DNA of 64,000 nucleotides, from assembly GCA_032716605.1 (NCBI GenBank), contig CM064572.1, forward strand, positions 39,561,777 through 39,625,776, given 5' to 3'. This DNA comes from Paralithodes platypus. Its lineage: Eukaryota > Arthropoda > Malacostraca > Decapoda > Lithodidae. Shown here piece by piece: positions 9,121 through 20,209 of the stretch (the first letter of the stretch is position 1; every line of letters begins with the position of its first letter). The notes under the pieces are model-generated. The model was not told where the DNA came from and made no database searches. It saw only the letters and a list, made by a program, of their open reading frames with translations. A program made the position numbers and the translations under genes.

Positions 9121-9654
9121 AAAAAAAGCAAAACAAATATATATATATATATAATAGAATATGTAACTAAATATACAATTCACCAAATAGAGATTATATA
9201 AGAATAAAGTGTAACTGCACACAAGGGGTTAATATACTGTATCAACAGATGGCGCTGGTGTCACTGTATGCTAGTCAAGCAGGATTATATTTAGATAAAC
9301 AAAGTTATCAGTCAAAGGTTACTACAAGATCATGCAAGCAACAACTAAAATTACAGATATATATAGCTACAGTAGGATACTGAATACGATAACTACTAGA
9401 GTTAATAAGAAAATACAAAGCTAGGTCGATTAGAGGTGCGCGTGCGTCGTCTGCTACAAGCTAGGATAACAAATGTAAACAACAATGTTTATCAGTCAGA
9501 AAAGCAATAAAATAACATGCACGGCAACTACAGAACTATGTGGAGGTTAAACAAGCACTTAACTACTGTTCATGCAATGAATAAAGGGAATTGGGATATG
9601 AAATACTCAAATTAGGATCGAGTTTTCTCAGTGGCGATGCGGAGCTGTAGGCGG
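9121..9654. other. AT-rich spacer with a TA run, no gene seen
   Basis: A short TA microsatellite lies near 9138-9153. A single CTCF-like motif (acagatggcgctgg, 9245-9258) is present. Nothing else recognised. Confidence 0.4.
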
Positions 9655-9870
9655 TGCTAAAGCCGGCGGGTGAGAGAGGTAGAGGTAAGGAGGAGAAAGA
9701 AAAGAGAGGACAGGAGGTAAAAGAAAGCGGAGAGAGAGAGAAAGAGGAGAGGAGTGTGGATAAAAGAAGAGAGGAAAGAAGAATACAAGGAAGAGATGGA
9801 TAAGTGGAAATAGAAAAACTGAGGAGGCTAAAGAAGAGAACAGGTGGAAGGGGAGGAGAAGGAGAGGACG
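9655..9870. repeat. GA-rich purine tract
   Basis: An imperfect (GA/GGA/AAG)n tract. Open frames through it on the minus strand are low-complexity Ser/Leu/Pro strings and are not genes. Confidence 0.7.
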
Positions 9871-9892
9871 TATCTTGTTTTGGACAGTTTAA

Positions 9893-10359
9893 CACTCAAA
9901 GAGCGGGTGGTGGAGTATATTTGACTGTGCCGCCCAGCGGGGGGTTTTACCGTAAATGAGCTTGTTTCATGCATAAACAAGAGCCAGAGCGTAATACAAG
10001 TATGTATCCCTGAAAGGGCGTTAAATGAGCTTTCCAATGACACCAGAACCATCCTTTTACGATCACTGGTTGTCTTGCAACGATCGTGCAACCGAAGGGC
10101 AAAATCGGTAAAATACGGTAATTTCCTTACAATATTACGTGTGAAACGAGTGAGAGAGGGTGGAGTAGGGCGGAGTACATCTCAGTAGCTCCACGGCCAC
10201 CGTGGCGAGAGGTCATGAGGTAACCTACGCTCCTCCCACCGCTCCGCTCTCTCTCAGAGCACATTACGTGCTCAAAATTGCATGCGACTATAGCTGGGCC
10301 ACGCCACATAGGCCACATTTATTTCACTCGACTATAGCCGGGCGCCGCCAAATAAAGGG
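9893..10359. mobile_element. TTAA-flanked MITE, 467 bp (piggyBac-like), copy 1
   Basis: Flanked by TTAA at 9889-9892 and 10360-10363. The ends cactcaaagagcgg and (reversed) ccctttatttggcgg are imperfect inverted repeats. The same family occurs inverted at 34232-34710, with cacctaaagagcgg at the corresponding end. No coding capacity. TTAA targets are typical of piggyBac elements; superfamily inferred only from the target site. Confidence 0.75.
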
Positions 10360-10375
10360 TTAAGGACATTTCGAT

Positions 10376-10860
10376 CTAATCATTCATATTTCAGACTGAC
10401 ACATTGTGGATGGGGAGAGAGGAGAGGAGAGGGAGAGAAGGAATGGATGAGAACGAACAGAAGAGGCAGATATGGAGGAAAATATAAGGAGGAGAAAAGA
10501 GGAGAGGGAGAGAAGGAAAGGATGGGAACCAAGAGAAGAGGTGGACATGGAGGTAAAAAGAGGAGAGGGATGAGGAGAGAGAAGAGGATATGGAGAGGAG
10601 AGGGGAGATAGAAGAAAAAAGAGAGAGGAGTCAAGATATACAAATAAGATAAACAAATATGATAGTGATAAAAACATAAACAAGGAGAGAAATGGAGGAG
10701 GATAACATGATCAGAGGGAGATAAATTAAAGATCTTGGAGAGAATAGGAGAAGGAGAAGGAGAAAAGAGGATAAATGATGTAGATAGTGAGGTGATGAGA
10801 GGAAAAATGGAAATAAATAGAAAAAGGTATTAGAAAAGAGAAGAAAGCCAGAAGATATTA
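10376..10860. repeat. Long GA-rich purine tract after a dispersed repeat block
   Basis: Begins with the cattcatatttcagactgacac block also seen at 892 and 1088, then about 450 bp of imperfect GA/GGA repeats. Long frames on either strand are repeat artefacts. Confidence 0.7.
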
Positions 10861-10981
10861 TATGAAAAGAGAAGAAAGGCATATTTTTCTTTTGATTAGT
10901 TTATATTTTCAAGGCAATCGGAATGTATTTGATGTTGGAGAAAGTCAAGGGCGCAAACAGACCTTGTTCAAATTAAGTATG

Positions 10982-11170
10982 CAAAAACTTTTGAACATTG
11001 ACCCCTATCATGCACAAACGACTATAGTTTTCGAGCTAATATTTCTACCATTTCGGAAGGGTCTGCCAAGGAATAGGTTTGGAAATGTACAACCCCTTTG
11101 CTCTAGCCCTTTTTGAGTTATAGAAGTTAGGGGTTGCGATGTATAGCCTTCCTACTTGGAACAGGGTATA
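10982..11170 (+). repeat. Dispersed repeat of about 190 bp, copy 1
   Basis: Matches 49519-49712: both contain ttgaacatt, gagctaatatttctaccatt, ccctttttgagtta-like and tggaacagggtatag at the same spacing. No coding signal; family unknown. Confidence 0.7.
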
Positions 11171-11278
11171 GTACAATAAAAACAAAAGTAAATATATGAT
11201 ACCTAGTACAAAACGTGCAAATATCATAGTTGCCAATCCTTTGCCAAGACAGTGCTATGCCAAATATACTGATACTCT

Positions 11279-11345
11279 TACTACTACTACTTCTACTACT
11301 ACTACTACTACTAATAATAATACAAATAATAACAATAATTATCAT
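11279..11345 (+). repeat. ACT/AAT trinucleotide microsatellite
   Basis: Runs of actactact pass into aataataat. Confidence 0.8.
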
Positions 11346-11380
11346 TACATTAATATAGACACAAACCATACATACACAGG

Positions 11381-11440
11381 GATCTGCCTTGCTTAGGCCA
11401 ATCGGCTTTCTGCAGACTCCCATTTTCTTATGTTCTTATA
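11381..11440 (+). mobile_element. Severely 5'-truncated CR1-like LINE 3' end
   Basis: The last 60 bases match the 3' end of the LINE at 37105-39366 (gccttgctt-aggcca then cggctttctgcag and cccattttcttatgttctta). The TTCTTATG terminal repeat is the typical CR1-style 3' end. Confidence 0.75.
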
Positions 11441-11499
11441 TAACAATAATTATAATAATAATACAGACACAAACCAAAGCCAAAAACTCCACATACATT

Positions 11500-11695
11500 A
11501 CAAGTGTTAGCAATGCCTCAAGACAGAGCTATATATATACAAGTGTTACCAATGTCCCAAGACAGAGCTATATATATACAAGTGTTACCCATGTTCCAAG
11601 ACAGAGGTACGTATATACAAGTGTTACCAATGCCTCAAGACAGAGCTATGTATATACTTGTATTACCAATGCCAAGACAGAGTTATAGTATATTC
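11500..11695 (+). repeat. 39-bp minisatellite, about five copies
   Basis: The unit contains acaagtgttaccaatg and ccaagacagagctatatata. It repeats every 39 bp, so 13-residue repeats appear in translation without being a gene. A diverged partial unit lies near 11912-11946. Confidence 0.85.
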
Positions 11696-11699
11696 ACTA

Positions 11700-12340
11700 T
11701 AATTAGGCTAGACATTTTGACCCTCGACCTGTTGTAATTAAGAAAGGGCTAGAGCAATTTGGCTGTCAATTGCCTACCTAATTTCTGGTTGATTCATCCC
11801 AAATATCAGTAGAAATGTCAGCTTGACTGATCTAGTTCTTTCTAAATAATAGGAGGGTAATGGTCAAGATTTCTGGCCTAAATATAGTAGATACACTTCA
11901 TATGCATAAACAAACGTTACCCATGCCCCCAAGACACCGCTATGCCAACCTCCGTCATCTTTTTGCCCCGGACCAGGATAAACACAATTTTAACTTAGAG
12001 GGCAAGGTTGGAAGTTGGTGTAAGCCTAATACAAGAATATGCACGAGTTTCTAAACCATCGGTTTAGCGAGCGGAGTTTGGGGTTTTCCGGTGTGCTTTC
12101 TCTGTTTCTTGGATTTATGGTACTTTCTCTCTCTCTCTCTTTTGTGAATTTCGGCTCTCAATCTCAAACACACACACACTCTCTCTCTCTCTCTCTCTCC
12201 ATTCATATCGATGTTAACTATTCACTGAAACAGCTTGGACCGTCTCTATGTTTAATTCGCCACTCTGTATTCATTCTTTTGGCGAATCTTAAAATTGTAT
12301 TCATTCTCTTACAAGTATTTTCTGCGTTCTCTCATTTTCT
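11700..12340. other. Spacer with short microsatellites, no gene seen
   Basis: CT and CA runs occur near 12125-12200. No coding or repeat family recognised beyond these. Confidence 0.4.
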
Positions 12341-12648
12341 TTAAGGGGGGATAAGTGTTTTTTCTAGACACATTTCTCCCTCGACTTAAACCGCATTAGT
12401 TTTGAGATTTTAAGACGTTCGGTCCATTATTTTGGCGATTTTAACACCTTTCGCCCCATTTCGTTGTCAATTTTCAGACTTTTCGTGCTATAAAGGTGTC
12501 GATTTCTTCCTGGCAAGCGAAAGCGAGCCTGTAATTTAAAGAGGAACTTGCCTTTGGCCGGAACATTTTTCAACCGAAAAATCTACAAATTTATCTTGAA
12601 GGAGGGTCTTGGGCGGGTGTTGCTTAAGCTTGATGGAGGTCTAGCAAG
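12341..12648 (+). repeat. 320-bp dispersed repeat (R320), copy 1
   Basis: Starts at TTAAGGGGGG and ends near the ctagacctccatcaagc-type sequence (here reversed). It carries a conserved core related to ctcgctatcgctcgccagg and three internal sub-repeats of about 32 bp built on ggtcttaatattgac. Other copies: 18390-18733, 33072-33172 with 33729-34015, 34889-35125, 56655-56963 and 58757-59058. Non-coding, probably a MITE or SINE; family unknown. Confidence 0.75.
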
Positions 12649-12654
12649 CAAACT

Positions 12655-12834
12655 AATAAATATATGAATAAATAAATAATTAAATAAATAAATAAATAAA
12701 TATATATATGTGTGTGATAGCCCGGGTTCGAATCCTGGTGGATCACATAATTATATGGTTTCATTAATTTAATTGGAGGTGTTTGGTGTTGTGGTGAAAT
12801 TATTAAAAAATAGAATATATATATATATATATAT
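12655..12834 (+). repeat. AAAT and TA microsatellites around a truncated tRNA-like repeat
   Basis: An (AAAT)n run precedes a segment at about 12712-12812 holding cccgggttcgaatcctgg, an RNA polymerase III B-box-like sequence, then ggaggtgtttggtgttgtgg. This segment matches, in reverse orientation, the units at 16729-17912. A TA run follows. Confidence 0.65.
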
Positions 12835-14516
12835 TGTTACAACCACAGTACTTTATCCCGGCTTGTCATTAGGACCCGAGTATAAGGGCAGTAATTAGGA
12901 CTCATGTACGCAACGGATTAATACACAATCAGATTATATATGGGCCTTCCACCGGCCTCCAGGGGAGATCCAAGCTCAAATTGAAACCAACCACCACTAC
13001 CTACAGTACAGTACTCTCCTCAATGAACACTACAAGTGATAATCTAACTACTCAACAGGGATAAACATACATAATTAAACTTAAAATCTTTGATATTTGT
13101 AAGTCACATAGGGCACTATAATTTACTGCATTAGGCTACTGTACTTAAATGTGTCATTAAGATATCAACAATTAAAATATCAATCTATAGGCTAATTGTT
13201 GCAGTTAAGAAAGTAATTTCTAATAAACTTTGTATCTTCTCATATAGGTTATAATCATTAAACATTCAATTTGCTGCCATAGTACAGTACCAACTCAGTT
13301 CAAGGATTTCCACTAATGTTGATAATATTTCATTAAACCGTAATCATGAATCAAATCAATATATCCTAACCTTTAGTCACTAATATGTAAAAACAAAAAA
13401 CATAAAATACACACTTGGATTGCACTCACTTATAATTGCAATAGGTCAATGTATCAAAATATTTAAACGCTGAAACATTCACTACAATGAATGTAAAACA
13501 AAATTAGGTTAGGCTAGGCTACCTCAAACCTATTGCATTATCTAGTGTTTGCATTCCACAATAAATTCATATAAATATAATGCTATCACTCATTTACCAC
13601 TGTGGTGTAACTCAAACCTCACCACAACAACACATTAAACTCTCAAATAAATAATTAGGCTAGGTTATATGGCATAGTATGAGATTTTGCTGAGTTTCGC
13701 AATGTCGTTAATAAGACAGACTAGGCCTAAATTTATCCTATAAATACTCACTGTCTGACTTTCTATAACAAAATTGAATTCCTCTCCAATATTAATAAGC
13801 ACTGATATTAAGCCAAAAATAAATATCACAAACCCTTGCAATTTGTCCCTGCAATCTCACCAGCACCAACACCTTGACACACACACACACCAAAACTGAT
13901 ACAATACATATTCCTGTTCGATCGCATCTATCTATAAATTACCAAAAACATAACAAGATTTGAAACCAGATCAGGGACTTACAACATATATTCTCTGATC
14001 TTGTTTCGATAATGTACTATAAACATAATAAACCTATCCCATTTCATGAGTCATGTACAGGCGCATCCAATAAGTCAATGTCGGAACATTTTAATAGCCT
14101 AACAATTTACGAAAGTGACATTTTAATTAAGCAAACAAACACAGAATACATCTGGCAGCCTCACCAGCAGTTTTCCCGCCAAATTCTTACGTCCAGGGGA
14201 TCGTCCCGAATTATCTCCATAAGGCTAGTTAATTTCTATAAGAGGTCTTACCCTAAATAAATTATATCAGAACATGGCTCAACATGATATATGAGTATCC
14301 GAGATCAAGCTATGGTGTAAAGAGACGAGAACACAGACGTATTGTATGCATAACACAAAGAATACAAATTTACACTTTACCCTCACAATTACATGTATTT
14401 CTTCCAACTAATACTTAACCTACAACCTTGACACTCATTGACTCTCATATTAACACCAAAGGGAGGAACTCCAAGCAGGTAGGCAGCCACACAAAAGAGG
14501 GCAGGAATTCGTAACA
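12835..14516. mobile_element. Probable solo LTR, 1.68 kb
   Basis: Begins TGTTACAACC and ends ATTCGTAACA, giving TG...CA ends with the same TGTTAC/GTAACA terminus as the LTRs at 20206 and 46405. It lies between TA repeats, as those elements do. There is no coding capacity inside; frames are short. The orientation cannot be told from the ends alone. It could instead be a TIR element. Confidence 0.55.
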
Positions 14517-14521
14517 ATATC

Positions 14522-14533
14522 TATATATATACA

Positions 14534-14582
<49 letters not shown>
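14522..14582. repeat. TA microsatellite
   Basis: Almost perfect (TA)n next to the probable solo LTR. Confidence 0.9.
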
Positions 14583-14586
<4 letters not shown>

Positions 14587-14904
14587 AAATATTAACCACT
14601 ACACCCTTAACCTTTCTAGCCTGTATTTTAAGCTCGTTTTACAATTACAATATCGATAATCATATTTCTAAATGTTAAATGTTATAATTGGGGACGCACG
14701 AATAAATGTACAGCTCTCTCTCTCTCTCTAACACACACACACACACACCTCCCCTCTCACACTTACCTCCTCCTCCTCCTCACCCCTACTCCTCCTCCTC
14801 TCCCACCCATTCCTCTACCTCCTACAACCCCCCTCCCTCTCTCCCATAACCACACACCCTACTAAATATTATATTACTATCGGCATGTAAACTTCTCCAC
14901 TGGT
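14583..14904. other. Spacer with CT, CA and CCT-rich runs
   Basis: (CT)n and (AC)n near 14710-14750, then a pyrimidine-rich stretch to about 14850. No gene seen. Confidence 0.5.
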
Positions 14905-15300
14905 CATATTGCGCTAACTATCCCCTCAATAACCATTATTGTAATAAGAATTTGAACCATGTCACTCATGTTTGTAAAATATTTGTATTACTATAATTCC
15001 ATTATAACTTCGGTAGTTGGTAATATTAGTCACATTATGTATGTGACTCTTGTATTCAGCTAACTATGACCTCAATAACCGTTGATGTAATGAAGAATGT
15101 GAAGTGTCCCTCATATGATTGTAATATATTTGTGGTACTATTATTGCATAATAATTTATGTAGTTCGAAATATTAGTCACATCATGTATGTAATAATTGT
15201 ATTCAGCTAACTATAATCTCAATAACCATTGATGTAAGAAAACATGAATGGTCTCCTCATATGATTGCACTAGTTTTGTAGTGCTATTATTTACCTGTCA
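14905..15300 (+). repeat. 147-bp tandem repeat, about three diverged copies
   Basis: The phrase cagctaacta--ctcaataacc recurs at about 14925, 15071 and 15218 (as ctcaataacc), spaced 146-147 bp apart. Each is followed by tcatat-attg and a tagtcacat-atgtatgt segment. Confidence 0.75.
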
Positions 15301-15965
15301 ATTAATAATTCAGTCACATTTTTTTTTTTCATGAGCACGTATATACAGCACATGTGGCAATCAAATGAGGAAACTATAATAACACCAGACGACGATACTG
15401 TTGTTACAGTAGAATAATCGCTTTTTGAGCAGTATATATTGCCTTACCAGTGGTTGTCCCCTTATTATCATTATTATTATTTTATTATTATTATTGAAAT
15501 ACCACAGGAACGAACATTCCTGGGAGCGAAACTTCCACCCCTAACGAGATCCCTCTCTTTCTACCACCTCCCTCCACATGTTACACGTCTCGTTAATCAC
15601 AGTCTTCTAATATACAAATCACATTTCCTTACCCCCTGACATTCTTGAAATACCCACTAAGTATATTCAATTAGATACCAACCATGCAGACTATAATACG
15701 TTCGTTGTGTATGGGTACGAGGTGATCTCAAGACACCTTAGCTCCCAGTGCACAACGAACTTGATCATGTTTATGTCCGCCTGTATTAAATTATGTATTA
15801 TGTTGATTTATACCATTGCCTATTTTTGTAATAATTGTATTCAGCTAACTATGATCTCAATAACCATTGATGTAATGAAAATATGAATAGTCTCCTCATA
15901 CGATTGCACTAGTTCTGTAGTGCTATTATTTACAACCTGTCAATTAATATATTAATACAAGATTG

Positions 15966-16002
<37 letters not shown>

Positions 16003-16175
16003 GAGTACGTATATACAGACCATGTGACAAACTATAATAACACATCTGAATAATGCCAACCTGACTTATAAACACAAATATGAATGTAACCAGACAACGA
16101 TGCTGTTGTTTCAGTGGAATAATGTCTCTTTGAGCAGTATGTATCGCCTTACTAGTGGTTGTCCCCTCACAGGAT
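15205..16175 (+). repeat. Direct duplication of about 310 bp, 638 bp apart
   Basis: The last 147-bp unit with its extension (gattgcactag, atgagcacgtatatacag, gttgtccccttat region, about 15205-15470) recurs at about 15843-16170 with small differences. A poly-T run lies at the same internal position in both (near 15319 and 15971). The sequence between copies shows no gene. Confidence 0.75.
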
Positions 16176-16220
16176 GGGGGGCGCTGCTCAATAAACTCGC
16201 CCCTCGGGGCAAAATCAAAT

Positions 16221-16260
<40 letters not shown>

Positions 16261-16728
16261 ATCATACACTGATTTTTTTTTTACGTTCATCTTTCGTGTT
16301 CTTTCTTTCCAACTCTCCCACTCTCTCAATTCTCTCTCATCACACGGGGTCTAGTTTGTTTCTTTATTTATTTTTCTTGGGGTTTTTTTCTTGGATTTTT
16401 TCTTGGATTTTTTTCTTGGGATTTTTTCTTGGGATTTTGTCTAGTTCTTTTTGTTTTCTTGCTTTTTCCTCACGTGTTTTTTTTTTTTTCTTCATTTCTT
16501 TTAATCATTACTGTCCTGTGCCATTTTAGCTTTTTCTTGTCTTCGTGACAACCGAATAACAGTCTTATTAATGTTGAGGGGCGATTTTTTTTTCTATTTG
16601 TATTTGATCCAATTGATAATTTTCACTGTGTTACTTATTCTATAGGTCGTTTCTTTTCAATTGATTTCTTAGTTATTTTGAAGATTTTGTAGTGAAATAT
16701 GGCACTAATTATATAAACTTTGTATTAA
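16176..16728. other. Low-complexity spacer (CT run, T-rich cttgggattttt repeats)
   Basis: (CT)n at about 16226-16258. From 16376 to about 16440 a short cttgg-attttttt motif repeats several times. The 124-codon plus frame here is a product of these repeats. Confidence 0.6.
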
Positions 16729-17912
16729 TATAATCTATATTTTATTAATTTCACCGCAACACCAAACACCCCCATTGAAATTAATTAAAGTATATATGAT
16801 TTGCCAGGATTCGAACCCGGGTTATCACACACAGATTTTTGCCACCTTAACTATTACACCACCAGGACGGTTAAAGGTTTATGCACACGCCTACGACTTA
16901 TTATCCATTCTCGAATACTGGATATTAATCCTTTCGCTGCGGGTGACGTTCCGGAACGTCCTGGCAAGTTACAGCAATTTGCAGGCTTTAAAAGCCTGTA
17001 AAAAAATTAAAAATCGAGTGCCAGTGGGCAGGAGCGTGAGGGGCCCACCTCCGACCCTCAGAGCACCGAGCAGCTCACTGAGGTTGACTGTGTCTCGCGC
17101 GAGTCTCTCTCTGTCTCTCTCAACAGTGTATCCAAGCGAGCGAGTGTTACATAATAGCAGGGTTCACGCGTTTCACTGGCACCACTGCGGGTGAACCAGA
17201 CCACGTACCAGGGTCCGTTCTGGTGTCATTTTGAAGCTATTTTCGCCTAGTTTTCGGCAGAATACACTTCATTTAATGCAGATGCTTGATTTATCATTCA
17301 GGAGTGCCTGAATATGCCCTAAATAGCCCAAACATAGCCTCAGCCAATGGGTTAATCTAATCATGTTCATACTCCCAACCGTGCTATGGTAGGCCTAATG
17401 TTTAAGTGAGAGGAAAGAATATTCATGGGGCACAGATCATATAGACCGGCCTCACGACGAAATATCCCTGAACCTACTGATAATCTATATTTTATTAATT
17501 TCACCACAACACCAAACACCCCCAATGAAATTAATTAAAGTATATATGATCCGCCGAGATTCGAACCCGGGTTATCACACACAGATTGTTGCCACCTTAA
17601 CCATTACTCCACCAGGACGGTTAAAGGTTTATGCACACGCCTACGACTTATTATCCATTCTTGAATACTGGACATTAATCTAATCATGTTCATACTCCCA
17701 ACCGCGCTATGGTAGGCCTAATGTTTAAGTGAGAGGAAAGAATATTCATGGGGCACAGATCATATAGACCGGCCTCGCGACGAAATATCCCAGAACCTAC
17801 TGATAATCTAAATTTTATTAATTTCACCACAACACCAAACACCCCCAATGAAATTAATTAAAGTATAATGATCCGCCGGGATTCGAACCCGGGTTATCAC
17901 ACACAGATTTTA
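16729..17912 (-). repeat. 323-bp tandem duplication with tRNA-like segment, 2.3 units
   Basis: Units begin with taatctatattttattaatt at about 16731, 17481 and, truncated, 17804. The second spacing is 323 bp; the first is 751 bp, which equals 324 plus the 427 bp of the MITE inserted at 16929. On the minus strand each unit reads as a tRNA-like head (ggtggtgtaatagttaaggt as A-box region, gggttcgaatcc as B box) followed by ggggtgtttggtgttg. This suggests a SINE caught in a local tandem duplication. Confidence 0.75.
16929..17351. mobile_element. TTAA-flanked MITE, 423 bp, with preserved empty site
   Basis: TTAA at 16925-16928 and 17352-17355. The ends tcctttcgctgcgg and (reversed) cccattggctgagg are inverted repeats. 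The neighbouring tandem unit has the uninterrupted sequence ggacattaatctaatc near 17670, with a single TTAA, which proves insertion with TTAA duplication. Non-coding; piggyBac-like by target site. Confidence 0.85.
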
Positions 17913-17915
17913 TGC

Positions 17916-18243
17916 AGAGACACAGTAGTTTCATATTTTTCCATTAAGTATCGATAAATCAGTTACTAAAGGATTCAATTTATCGTCAACTGAAAAGAAA
18001 CAGAGTGTAGGCACTACTGTTTTTTCCTCCTGACGGTAAAATGTTATGTCTTCATCTTGATTATTCCGCTATTATGCAGGTTTTCTAGCGAAATTTGATG
18101 TTAATTATGAAAACTTGGCACTAATAGCAAGCAGAGATACGGTACCGGTAGTTTCATATTTGCCATTAAGTATCGAAAAATCAGCTACTAAGGGATTCAA
18201 TTTATCGTCAGCTGAAAAGAAACAGAGTATAGGCACTAGTTAT
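17916..18243 (+). repeat. 222-bp tandem duplication, 1.5 copies
   Basis: ccattaagtatcga-aaatca and gattcaatttatcgtca occur at about 17941-17980 and 18163-18205 in matching contexts, 222 bp apart. Confidence 0.7.
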
Positions 18244-18389
18244 ATTATCTCAAACTGATGCATTGTCTTTTTATATATCTCAACTTCATCTTAGCTTATA
18301 CTCCACAAAATTCTTCCTCTCCTCTCTGCATAGTTTAATGGGGGATGGGCGTATTTATTTTCTCATTAATATATATTTTGTTGTCATAT

Positions 18390-18733
18390 TTTTAGTTTTC
18401 TTCCTAGACCTCCATCAAGCTTTATAAACCAAATATAACAATACAAAATATAATAAAATAAAACAAGACCTTCCTCTAATATATATTTGTACATTTTTCG
18501 ATAGAACATTTTCCCGGCCAAAGACCGGATCCTCTTAAATTACAGGTTCGCTATCGCTGGCCAGGAAAAGATTGACACCTTAATGGCACGACAAGTCTTA
18601 ATATTGCAAAAGGAATGGGGTGAAAAGTCTTAAAATCGCAAAACTAATTGGCAGAACGTCATAACATCGATAAACTAATAGGGCGAAACACGAGGAAGAA
18701 GGGAGACCAGAAAAACGACCCATCTCCCCCTAA
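18390..18733 (-). repeat. R320 dispersed repeat, copy 2
   Basis: Reverse orientation relative to copy 1. Contains cctagacctccatcaagc, cattttcccggccaaagacc, tcgctatcgctggccagg and the ggtctta-type sub-repeats, ending in a CCCCCTAA variant of the TTAAGGGG end. Confidence 0.75.
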
Positions 18734-18766
18734 TTTGCAAAATCGTTTACCTTCTTTTCGTATGTA

Positions 18767-18977
18767 CAGTCACGCTAATAAGTCATGTCCCAGCTATCAT
18801 TACATTTGGCTCGCTCTGTGCTGTATTAACGTCTGTCAGATGGTCAATAGGGTGGGTAAGTGTAGGAACATGTTTATATATTTCACTCGATATGAAGAAA
18901 TGAAGCTTAGATATTGCTGATACCAATTATTAATCAAAACATAATTGGTGCCGGGACATCACTTATTAGAGCCACTG
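18767..18977. mobile_element. Tc1/mariner-like MITE, 211 bp, copy 1
   Basis: TA target duplication on both sides; ends CAGTCACGCTAATAAGT and (reversed) CAGTGGCTCTAATAAGT. Same-length relatives at 58418-58627 and 61370-61581. Non-coding. Confidence 0.8.
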
Positions 18978-19345
18978 TATAGTACTTCCTAAATATTCAA
19001 TAAATCTTACTAATAACATTCACTATAGTTTTACAATGAATTATACTTTTTTTAAATTATATTTTATTAATAAATATAGAAGTGTGAAGATGTACTTAAT
19101 CATTTTAGCAAGTGTATGTGTGTATGTGTGTGTGTGAGAGAGAGAGTGTGGGTGTGTGTGCGTGTGGGTGTGCTTACCTGCTCTCTCCTCCTCAATTTGC
19201 TTTTCATTTAGACTTTTTGGGACCCATCCTTTGGTGTTCGCTTTTCATTATTTTAGGGAGCTATTTCTATTCTACACTTTGAAATTTTTCTAGATCTATA
19301 ATTTGGTTACTTACCACTTCCTTTTGTTTTATATTTTTATCACAT

Positions 19346-19400
<55 letters not shown>

Positions 19401-19418
19401 AAACATTGTCATTCAAAA
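18978..19418. other. Spacer with TG, GA, CT and CA microsatellites
   Basis: TG/GA runs near 19113-19170 and a compound (CT)n(CA)n at 19349-19400. No gene seen. Confidence 0.6.
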
Positions 19419-19705
19419 GGCTCGTCCACACTAAGCCCAAAACATTGCACAAAACATGACTGGTAGCATGTTTTGAACATGCTCCATACATGTACCTGAA
19501 CAAGCCCAAAACATGATGGTAAACATGCCGTCCAGTTTAGGTTCGAAATGCTACACACAGCCATGAAACGTCCACACTACAGTGTCTCGAAACATGTTTG
19601 GGGGTTTGAACGTCCAAACGAGAGATGTCGAACATATATGGAACATAGCCAAAGCAATGTTTCGAACATGCCTCAATACATGTCTCCCTACCGTGTGGCC
19701 GAGCC
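19419..19705. mobile_element. 287-bp MITE-like element dense in AACATG motifs
   Basis: Inverted ends ggctcgtccacac and (reversed) ggctcggccacac. Inside, aacatg, catgtt or acatgt occurs more than a dozen times on both strands. Target duplication is unclear. No coding signal. Confidence 0.6.
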
Positions 19706-19754
19706 CAAAGACATACACATATTAATAACTTCAGCTATTTTCGCCTTTCTTAAA

Positions 19755-19759
19755 TACTA

Positions 19760-19818
<59 letters not shown>

Positions 19819-20156
19819 CTCTCTCTCTCTCTCTCTCAGAACCAGGAAGCAGAGTCACAGAAAATATTTAGTGATCACTCAGGTTTCGCATCACTTCGTT
19901 AATCATAGGACAGAATGGCAAGTTTTAATTACGTGATGGTCTGTGATTACAATATTCTTGTGAGAGAAAGAGAGATAGAGAGAGAGAGAGAGAGGGGGGG
20001 GGGGTCACACAGATAATGAGAATAAGTGACAGATAGAAAATGATAGATTTAATGTAAATAATTAAGATATAGAGAAAATAAGAAAACACTATACAAAATA
20101 CTATTGACGATATAAAGTATAGGATAGAAATAGAGAATAGGATAGGGATATATATA

Positions 20157-20205
<49 letters not shown>
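19755..20205. repeat. Compound CT/TA/CT, GA-G and TA microsatellites
   Basis: (CT)n(AT)n(CT)n at 19761-19836, (GA)n followed by about ten G at 19970-20006, and a TA run from about 20145 to 20205 that abuts the LTR of element 1. Confidence 0.8.

Positions 20206-20209
<4 letters not shown>

Noticed and set aside
10127..10318. Short minus frame with Arg/Gly-rich sequence
   Set aside because: Inside the TTAA MITE and not conserved in its inverted copy.
16769..16880. Intact tRNA gene
   Set aside because: A- and B-box-like sequences are present, but the acceptor ends do not pair and the unit is repeated with SINE-like flanks; treated as tRNA-derived repeat. The same reasoning applies at 33660, 39771, 57231, 61671 and 62466.
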